From: RGIG4074 sp964459165
Lineage (GTDB): Bacteria > Bacillota > Clostridia > Christensenellales > Borkfalkiaceae
DNA length: 11,341 bases
Direction of reading: 5' to 3'
Assembly: GCA_964459165.1 (NCBI GenBank)
Contig: CAYWKM010000049.1
Span: 1-11,341 of the forward strand
Of this stretch, positions 5,638-11,341 are shown piece after piece (positions within the stretch are counted from its first letter, which is position 1; each line of letters starts with the position of its first letter). A model generated the notes under the pieces. That model was given only the letters and a program-made list of their open reading frames with translations. It did no database searches and was not told the DNA's origin. The position numbers and the translations under genes are program-made.

Positions 5638-7224
5638 TCAGCCCTCCGATCCGCGCAGCTGCGGGTTGAACGCATCCCTTAAACCGTTTCCGAACAGGTT
5701 AAAAGAAAGCATTAAAAGAATAAGGAATACCGACGGGAAAATCGCCACGTGAGGATAAGCCATCAGACAGGTCTGCCCCTTGGAAATCAAAGTACCGACG
5801 CTGGTCAGATTCCCCGAATCCAAATTGATGATCCCTAAATAGGTAAAGCTTACCTCCGAGAAAATCATGGAAGGAATAACCAACGCGCAGCTGGTAACCA
5901 GCGTGCCTATGGCGTTGGGGAAGATATGCTTCCACATGAGCCTTCTGTCCTTTGCGCCCAAGGTGCGCGCCGCGAGAACATATTCCTGATTCTTAAACCG
6001 ATAGAACTGCATTCTCGTTCTGCCCGCCATACCGATCCAGCCCGTCAGGAAGAACGCTATGAACAATATGATAAACCCGCTCGCGTGCAAATATTCTCTT
6101 AACAGCGTTATTACGATAACCGAAGGCACGGCGGATAAAATTTCCGCGATACGCTCCATCGTCAAGTCGAGCTTCCCGCCGTAATAGCCCTCGATCGCGC
6201 CGTAAATGGCGCCCACGATGATATTGACGCACGCCACGATAATGGCGAAGACAAAGGAGAATCTTGCGCCGGAAGATAAGCAGGAGAAAATGTCCTTGCC
6301 GTCCGCCGTCGCGCCGAACAGAAAGCTCGGATTCGATATGCCGTCTTTCAGAAGATAGCTGTGACGGAAGGTGTAATATTCGTAATAATTGACGCGAATT
6401 TCATATCCGTCGGTCACCCTGCGGGCATAGTCGTAATAACAGGTTTCTCCGTTGATTTCAATTCCGTCCTCTCCTTCGATACGAAGAGAATTGTAATTCA
6501 AATCCACATCGCCGGCGCTGCCCTTCGCGTGATAATTATAATTGGGAATAAGGCTCGTCGGGTCGGAGCTGTCCGAAAGAACCGCTACCGTCTTTCCGGC
6601 GGAAATTCTGGTGAGGAACCAATAATTTGCGTTGGTAAGGTCCTGCGGCGCGATATTCGCCTGCCGACTCGAATAGGAGGTCGTCGGATAAATGACCTGA
6701 ATCCCCGTTTCGTTCTGATACTGCTGAATCAACCGATACGTCTCTTCGTCGACGTTTCTGTACAGACAGCCGTTCTTGTGATAGGTATCCAGGCGAAAAC
6801 GGTATAACGTAGTTCCGCTCGATTTATCCACCGTGTATTCCTGATTCTTGACGGCGTAATGCCCCGTTTCCGCACCCATGGAATAATACAGAATAAAGGT
6901 TTGTTCGCTCTGAGAGGTATTCTGACAGCCGTCCCAGAAATCGATACCGCCGGAAGCAAACCACTCGTTTCTCGGCAGCGCGCCGCCAAAATTCAAATCG
7001 GAATAGGAGGGCGTATACGCCGTGCAAAAGGGTCCTATGATGGCAAACAGAACCAAAAGGATAATGACGCAAGCGCCTACGACCGAACCCTTGTTCTTGC
7101 AAAAGCGGCTGAACGCGTCGCGCCAATAGCTTCTCGGCTTGGTTAAGAGCACCTTATCGTGAGACACGTCGCCTTTGTCGGCAAATTCAAATTTTTCTTT
7201 AGGAATCGATTGATACTCAGCCAT
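5638..7224 (-). CDS. oppC: Oligopeptide ABC transporter permease OppC, with large external insert
   Basis: This is one half of the membrane channel, 528 residues against a usual 290-320. It has a cytoplasmic N-terminus (1-46), then helix 1 (about 47-67) and a polar region of about 230 residues (68-300). The OppC motif follows as FGATADGKDIFS (303-314), and then come the permease helices between 320 and 515. The cytoplasmic coupling loop is clear: EYVLAARTLGAKDRR with KHIFPNAIG (about 414-440). The large polar region must lie outside the membrane by topology. It is Tyr- and Asn-rich with four Cys (67, 100, 153 and 262) and is placed to meet OppA. The ATG at 7224 overlaps the end of oppB by 8 bases; only a weak GGGGG lies upstream, so translation is probably coupled. 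Confidence 0.95.
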   Translation of the reverse strand: MAEYQSIPKEKFEFADKGDVSHDKVLLTKPRSYWRDAFSRFCKNKGSVVGACVIILLVLFAIIGPFCTAYTPSYSDLNFGGALPRNEWFASGGIDFWDGCQNTSQSEQTFILYYSMGAETGHYAVKNQEYTVDKSSGTTLYRFRLDTYHKNGCLYRNVDEETYRLIQQYQNETGIQVIYPTTSYSSRQANIAPQDLTNANYWFLTRISAGKTVAVLSDSSDPTSLIPNYNYHAKGSAGDVDLNYNSLRIEGEDGIEINGETCYYDYARRVTDGYEIRVNYYEYYTFRHSYLLKDGISNPSFLFGATADGKDIFSCLSSGARFSFVFAIIVACVNIIVGAIYGAIEGYYGGKLDLTMERIAEILSAVPSVIVITLLREYLHASGFIILFIAFFLTGWIGMAGRTRMQFYRFKNQEYVLAARTLGAKDRRLMWKHIFPNAIGTLVTSCALVIPSMIFSEVSFTYLGIINLDSGNLTSVGTLISKGQTCLMAYPHVAIFPSVFLILLMLSFNLFGNGLRDAFNPQLRGSEG

Positions 7225-8239
7225 TTGTCTTCGAAGCCCCCATACGTATTCTCGGATCGATAAATCCGTAGCTTATATCGATAATAATTGTTGCGAGAAG
7301 TCCGACCAACACATAAAAAGCGGACAAAAACATAAAGAAATCATAGTCCTGCATGGTAATCGACGAAAGGTATAATCTGCCGACGCCGGGAATGGAGAAC
7401 ATGTTTTCGATAATCAGGGAGCCGGAAAGTACGGATACGAACTCGCCCAAAATAGAAGGGAATATGACGACCATGGAGTTGCGCATGGCATGACGGAGAG
7501 TCGCCTGTCCGCGCGTAAGCCCCTTTGTGCGGGCAAGCAGCATAAATTCGTTCGTCAGAACCTCCGAAAGCTCCGCTCGCGTATAACGCGCATACCCCGC
7601 TATCGAGCCCAAACACAGAGATAGGACGGCAGGCAGCATACTGCGGAACATCGACCAGCTGAAATAATCCTTTCCGGAATTCATCGTCAGCGGGAACCAG
7701 CCGAGCTTAAAGCAGAAGACATATTGGATAAGAAGTCCCATGACGATCGAAGGAACGGAAATGAGGAGAATGATGACGATGTTGATTACCTGATCCTGCC
7801 ATTTATTCTTTTTCAAGGCGGCGAAAATACCCAATCCCAGACCGATCGGCACGCCGATAATCGTAGAATAAACGTTGATCAAAATGGTGGGAGGCAAGCC
7901 CTCTTTAAAAACGTCGAGAACCGCGCGCCCCGCATATTCGGTAATATTTACGCCTACGCCGAAATCGCCGTTGACAAAGATTCTGTAAAGATACCAATAC
8001 AGCTGCTCCATAACGGGCACGTTGGAAAAGCCGACGATATTTCCGTAGCTGTCGTATTGCAGATTCGTAATATACCCTCTTCCCTCCAACTGCAAATAGG
8101 TAATGTTCGCATCCTGTCCGAACCCTGCGTTGACGACAATGGGCAATGCCTTGATTAGGACGAAGCACATCAGCATAATGATCAAAAAGGTCATCAGCAG
8201 CAAGCCCAATCTCTTCAACACATACTTAAACATGTACAT
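7217..8239 (-). CDS. oppB: Oligopeptide ABC transporter permease OppB
   Basis: This is the other half of the channel, 340 residues and close to normal length (305-340). Helix 1 is at about 11-33, followed by an external loop to about 115 that includes FVNGDFGVGV, the counterpart of the usual GDLG segment. Further helices lie at about 117-141, 150-178, 198-216, 253-275 and 300-325. The EAA coupling loop is well kept: EFMLLARTKGLTRGQATLRH with AMRN (231-254). The C-terminus ends with the family's usual YGFIDPRIR. Two Met codons open the gene. The first (8239) has AGGAG with a 10-base spacer and the second (8233) would have 16, so the first is taken. The gene lies 92 bases after oppA, separated by a strong stem-loop. 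Confidence 0.96.
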   Translation of the reverse strand: MYMFKYVLKRLGLLLMTFLIIMLMCFVLIKALPIVVNAGFGQDANITYLQLEGRGYITNLQYDSYGNIVGFSNVPVMEQLYWYLYRIFVNGDFGVGVNITEYAGRAVLDVFKEGLPPTILINVYSTIIGVPIGLGLGIFAALKKNKWQDQVINIVIILLISVPSIVMGLLIQYVFCFKLGWFPLTMNSGKDYFSWSMFRSMLPAVLSLCLGSIAGYARYTRAELSEVLTNEFMLLARTKGLTRGQATLRHAMRNSMVVIFPSILGEFVSVLSGSLIIENMFSIPGVGRLYLSSITMQDYDFFMFLSAFYVLVGLLATIIIDISYGFIDPRIRMGASKTNG

Positions 8240-8260
8240 ACGCTTTTATCTCCTAATAGA

Positions 8261-8295
8261 AATAACGGGGGGACGGAAAAAATTCCGTTCCCCCG
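8261..8295 (-). terminator. Stem-loop between oppA and oppB, partial terminator or mRNA stabiliser
   Basis: On the minus strand CGGGGGAACGGAA pairs with TTCCGTCCCCCCG (12 of 13 positions, one A-C mismatch) around a TTTT loop; TTATTTCTATTAGGAG follows. The stem is very GC-rich at its base but the U-run is short and broken, so full termination is unlikely. Such a hairpin after the binding-protein gene is a known way to give much more OppA than channel protein, through partial termination or by shielding the oppA message from 3' decay. The role is inferred; the structure is plain in the sequence. Confidence 0.75.
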
Positions 8296-8331
8296 CCTGT
8301 TACTGTTTATTTTTTCCTTTCTTCCGTCCGA

Positions 8332-11031
8332 TTATTCGCTTACCTTATAGTATTCGGTTAAATCGTTACCCTGCGAAGAGACGAAGGTCTCCCATTCGCT
8401 GTCGGTATAATTGACGATGATATATCTCAATCCGCCGAAGCCGGTAAACATATTGTAATCATCGGATATATAGCTGAACTTCGCGCTCAAAAGGGTTGCG
8501 CTGTACGAGGATACCAGAGGAACAAATTGATATTTTTCCAAAACCAATTCTTCCAACGCCGCCAAAATCAACAGTCTGTTGGCTTCCGAAAGATATCCGT
8601 CGCTCATGACGTAGGTATATTCCAGATTACGGCTGTCCTTATAGGTCGCGGCAAGTCCGTTCAGGCAGAAGAACCAGTTCAAAGCGCTCATCGTGATCGT
8701 CTTTCCGCTGTACTCGCTGTCGTCCTCGCCGAAGGTGATCGTCAAAGGAATTTCGTTCGTATCCCAATACTGATGATAGTTCAGGGAATAACCGGGATCG
8801 ATATAGCACTGAATCAAGGCGTAAGGGTTCAAAGGATTTCCGCTGATGCCCGCCAAGGGGAAGATGTCGTAAACGCCTTTTTTGAAGTCGTCGCTCCAAG
8901 TCGAGCCTCTGTTTTCGTCATAGGTGATATTCAGCTTCCCTTCCAAAGGAGTGCCTTCCACCATGGCTTCCCATTTTTCCTTCATATACTCAAACGCTTT
9001 GCTGTAGGACGTGCTCGTGGAAGACCATCCGACTAAAATCGTGATCTGCTTGGAGGAATCATATCCGTAATATTCCGCATTCGCCGTCAGCTTTTCGTAA
9101 GCGGCCTCAACCAATTCGGTCGCCTTCGACATATTGCTTCCGCCCAACGTATCGTAGGCGTCGTCCGTCGTATAGCCCGAGATCGAACCCGTCGCATTGG
9201 ACCAGGTTCCGTCGTCCGCCTGCGTATAACCGTAAGCTCTCAAAAGACCTTCCTTTGCCTGAGTGGTATATCTGTATGCGCCGCCGTTCTCTACGTCGTA
9301 ATAATACTGCGAATTGAGAACGCCGTAAGCCGCCTGATTAGGAGCCAGAATGTCGCTAGCGAATTCGCCTCTGTCCAAAGCGAGGGACATTGCCTGTCTG
9401 AACTCGTCGATGGCGAGAATTCCGTTATTTCTGCCGTTTGTTTTGATTGCGTCGAGACCGGCATAGATCTGCAAGCCGAAGGTTCCCGTAGCAGCGCTGA
9501 AATATACATATTTGGAGCTCTTATATGCGTCAAGATGATCGTTATCCAATCCCTTCGAATCGATCTTTCCGCCGAAGAAGGACATCCATGCCGTATTCTC
9601 CTCGGAAATTCTCTCGCATTCGAGCTTGGTTACGTTATACTGGTTCTTATACTCTTCCATATTCCAGCCGTACCAATATTCGTTGCGCTCCAACGTATAG
9701 GATTTACCTGCCTGGAAGGAGGTCAGCTTATAAGGTCCCCAGCTTGCCGTCGTCTCCAAAGAGGAATTATAGGTGGACGTCCACAAAATGGCGCCGGAAA
9801 CGGGCTCCTGCTTGGATTTCTCATACACATCTTTCTTTACGAGAGGCAGATTCGACAAATAGTACGCCGAGAGGTAGCTCAAGGAGCCGTCGTCCTTCAA
9901 AAGCTGAATCGGATTGTCCATGCAAAGGACGAGCTCGTAATTTCCTTCCTGATAGAAGCCGACGGTATCCCAGCTGTACGTTTCGCCGTACCCGGAGATA
10001 TAGAAGCAGAATTCTTCCCAGGAAAGCTCGCTGCCGTCGCCGAAGTTTGCCGAAATCGTCATCAGAGCGGCATAAATTTCATCATCTACTTGGAAATATC
10101 CGTATTCGTTCTCCTTATCCGCCAGCTTTGCAAACAAATCGGTGTAATAAGTCACCGTGCCGTCCGCCGCTTCTTTTGCGATTACATAGTCGGGCAAATT
10201 TTCGGGATCGTCGATTTCTCCCTCATATTTTTCGTAGAAATAGCTATTATAACCGGCAGAATAATAATCATACATCGAACTGCCGAAGAACATACAAGAC
10301 TGTGAAGTCGAAGCGTAAATGTGCGCGTCGTCATCCGCAGTTCCGTACGAATCGGGGAACAAATAGTACCCGTCCTCATCCTGCGTAAACGAACTCATCG
10401 CCAGATGGTTGTCGTAATTCTCGTTGATTACGTTTGTATAGAGAGGCGCTCCCTGATACAAATAATTGTAGGCGCCCTTAATAGGCACGTCCTGATACCA
10501 AGTGCTCGATCTGAAATTCAGGAATTTAGGATTCAGCTGTTCCTGCATGGAATAAACGAAGTCGCTCGCGTCGATCGCGGTCCCGTCGTCCCACTTTAAA
10601 TCCTGACGCAAAGTCAGTCTCCAGGCGTAGCCGCCTTCGTCCACCTGATCCGCCGTATAGCCCCACTTGGACGCGACTTCCTCCGTTACGTCTTCAACAG
10701 CCGAAACGGCCTCGTACTGCGTGGAAAAGCTACCGGGAACGATTGCCGCCGTGTTGATCGAACCGTCCTCATTGTACTTATCGCCGGAAAACTCATAGTC
10801 GTAAGTAAAGAGAGCGCCCACGATGTAGTCCAGAATCTGAGTATCGTTGTTATCCTGATACGTCAATTCGTTCCAGTTCGACGGCATCGTAGACGTATAG
10901 GTGCGGTACGTACCCTGCTTGTAGCCCTCGAATGTTTCCTCGTCCTTTTTACAGGATGCGCAGGAAAAACCGATGGCCCCTACCAAAACAAGCGAAGTCG
11001 CTGTTAAGGCAACCTTTTTGACCTTTTTCAA
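8332..11031 (-). CDS. oppA: Oligopeptide-binding lipoprotein OppA, enlarged
   Basis: This is the solute-binding protein (SBP_bac_5 type) that captures peptides outside the membrane, 899 residues against a usual 540-660. The N-terminus has basic residues (MKKVKK), a hydrophobic core and then GFSCASCKK. Cys24 or Cys27 is the likely lipidated residue, although neither gives a textbook lipobox. Family landmarks are LRQDLKWDDGTAIDASDFVY (about 140-159), WGPYKL (431-436), LERNEYWYGW (447-456) and FRQAMSLALDR (544-554). About 270 residues separate the first two landmarks where about 100 is normal. The start is the TTG at 11031, with GGAGG 8 bases upstream. The TTG at 11046 is rejected because that ribosome binding site lies inside its second and third codons. 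The gene is first in the operon and probably the most expressed. Confidence 0.95.
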   Translation of the reverse strand: MKKVKKVALTATSLVLVGAIGFSCASCKKDEETFEGYKQGTYRTYTSTMPSNWNELTYQDNNDTQILDYIVGALFTYDYEFSGDKYNEDGSINTAAIVPGSFSTQYEAVSAVEDVTEEVASKWGYTADQVDEGGYAWRLTLRQDLKWDDGTAIDASDFVYSMQEQLNPKFLNFRSSTWYQDVPIKGAYNYLYQGAPLYTNVINENYDNHLAMSSFTQDEDGYYLFPDSYGTADDDAHIYASTSQSCMFFGSSMYDYYSAGYNSYFYEKYEGEIDDPENLPDYVIAKEAADGTVTYYTDLFAKLADKENEYGYFQVDDEIYAALMTISANFGDGSELSWEEFCFYISGYGETYSWDTVGFYQEGNYELVLCMDNPIQLLKDDGSLSYLSAYYLSNLPLVKKDVYEKSKQEPVSGAILWTSTYNSSLETTASWGPYKLTSFQAGKSYTLERNEYWYGWNMEEYKNQYNVTKLECERISEENTAWMSFFGGKIDSKGLDNDHLDAYKSSKYVYFSAATGTFGLQIYAGLDAIKTNGRNNGILAIDEFRQAMSLALDRGEFASDILAPNQAAYGVLNSQYYYDVENGGAYRYTTQAKEGLLRAYGYTQADDGTWSNATGSISGYTTDDAYDTLGGSNMSKATELVEAAYEKLTANAEYYGYDSSKQITILVGWSSTSTSYSKAFEYMKEKWEAMVEGTPLEGKLNITYDENRGSTWSDDFKKGVYDIFPLAGISGNPLNPYALIQCYIDPGYSLNYHQYWDTNEIPLTITFGEDDSEYSGKTITMSALNWFFCLNGLAATYKDSRNLEYTYVMSDGYLSEANRLLILAALEELVLEKYQFVPLVSSYSATLLSAKFSYISDDYNMFTGFGGLRYIIVNYTDSEWETFVSSQGNDLTEYYKVSE

Positions 11032-11039
11032 TGTTTTAA

Positions 11040-11044
11040 CCTCC
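11040..11044 (-). promoter_or_regulatory. oppA ribosome binding site that fixes a TTG start
   Basis: GGAGG on the minus strand is followed by TTAAAACA (8 bases) and then TTG AAA AAG GTC. This perfect spacing fixes the initiator as the TTG at 11031. There is no ATG or GTG nearby in frame. Confidence 0.85.
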
Positions 11045-11098
11045 AAAAAATTGTTTACTTATTCAAATACATAATAATTTTATATTATGTTATTAATT

Positions 11099-11127
11099 AG
11101 TTTACAGCCTCTTTATTGTTCTGTCAA
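11099..11127 (-). promoter_or_regulatory. Likely promoter of the opp operon
   Basis: On the minus strand a perfect TTGACA (11122-11127) is followed after 17 bases by TAAACT (11099-11104), which matches 4 of 6 positions of TATAAT. Transcription would start near 11092, giving a leader of about 60 bases that is very AT-rich and has no visible riboswitch. Several TATAAT-like words (for example 11075-11090) lie closer to the gene but lack a good -35. Confidence 0.6.
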
Positions 11128-11341
11128 GCGTTTTTCGCGCTTTTTTGTAGTTTTTTACAAAATATAAACATCAAAAAAATTTATACGCCGACGAAACAAT
11201 ATTTATGACCCTATCTTATAATCCTATTCGCTGTTATAATTTTATTTTATTGTAAGCCCGTCTGTCGAAGCCGCGCGCCCGATTTTGCGGCGAACGCCCT
11301 CCGACGCGCCTTTACGCTCCCTTCCCTTCGGGCAACGCCTC
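11128..11341. other. Non-coding right edge upstream of oppA
   Basis: Together with the oppA promoter and leader, about 310 bases here carry no gene I can support. Positions 11140-11265 are strongly AT-rich. From about 11268 to the edge the sequence turns GC-rich, with CG-dense words. Short open frames run off the edge on both strands. The longest minus-strand ones end in stops at about 11245-11255 and encode Arg-rich peptides without recognisable motifs. They could be the end of a neighbouring gene or non-coding. Confidence 0.5.

Noticed and set aside
5637..5675. Longer oppD form starting at the ATG at 5675
   Set aside because: It would extend 13 residues into oppC without a ribosome binding site, while GGAGGG is ideally placed for the ATG at 5636 directly after the oppC stop.
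9525..10388. Long overlapping plus-strand frames (about 256 and 287 codons) opposite oppA
   Set aside because: Both lie wholly within oppA. One is extremely Arg/Ser-rich and neither shows a domain or start signal, so they are antisense shadows.
11126..11150. AAGCG...CGCTT hairpin with T-run on the plus strand near the opp promoter
   Set aside because: The stem is only 5 pairs, no plus-strand gene precedes it, and it overlaps the -35 region; it is probably a chance feature of the AT-rich region.
1..11341. CRISPR arrays, tRNA/rRNA genes, insertion sequences, phage or toxin-antitoxin genes
   Set aside because: Reading through both strands I saw no direct repeat array, no tRNA-like cloverleaf or rRNA segment, no transposase motif and no paired terminal repeats; the inserts in opp genes show no mobile-element ends.

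Overview
The window reads as a stretch of chromosome from a low-to-mid GC Gram-positive bacterium. The best guess is an uncultured, probably gut-associated, member of the Clostridia. Strong GGAGG-type ribosome binding sites, a perfect TTGACA/TATAAT promoter, a TTG-started lipoprotein and OppD/OppF C-termini of the Gram-positive type all point that way. The family-level assignment is inference and was not checked against a database. All credible genes lie on the minus strand, so the biology reads from right to left.

The right two thirds (about 11130 down to 1640) is one oligopeptide ABC importer operon. In transcription order it holds a promoter, oppA (peptide-binding lipoprotein), a strong intergenic stem-loop, oppB and oppC (permeases), oppD and oppF (ATPases), a small membrane protein resembling DUF3899, and a terminator. 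From oppB onward the genes overlap or abut (8 nt overlap, 1 nt gap, 11 nt overlap, 41 nt overlap), which suggests tight translational coupling. OppA captures peptides outside the cell, OppB/OppC form the channel, and OppD/OppF hydrolyse ATP.

The striking point is that four of the five Opp proteins are greatly enlarged by inserts that leave the core motifs intact. OppD carries about 385 extra residues between its Q-loop and signature motif. OppF carries about 110 charged, helical residues between Walker A and the Q-loop. OppC has an external domain of about 230 residues after its first membrane helix. OppA is 899 residues long with a Tyr/Asp-rich expansion in its first half. OppD also lacks all four cysteines of the usual C-terminal iron-sulfur motif.

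The left end holds two further minus-strand genes. One is a TmrB-like P-loop NTPase whose start codon seems to have been destroyed by a one-base deletion, so it is either broken, oddly started, or a sequence error. The other is an unrecognised six-helix membrane protein with its own consensus promoter, ribosome binding site and terminator. A terminator-like hairpin at the extreme left probably belongs to a gene outside the window. The last 310 bases at the right hold the oppA promoter and leader, an AT-rich stretch and a GC-rich edge with no supportable gene.
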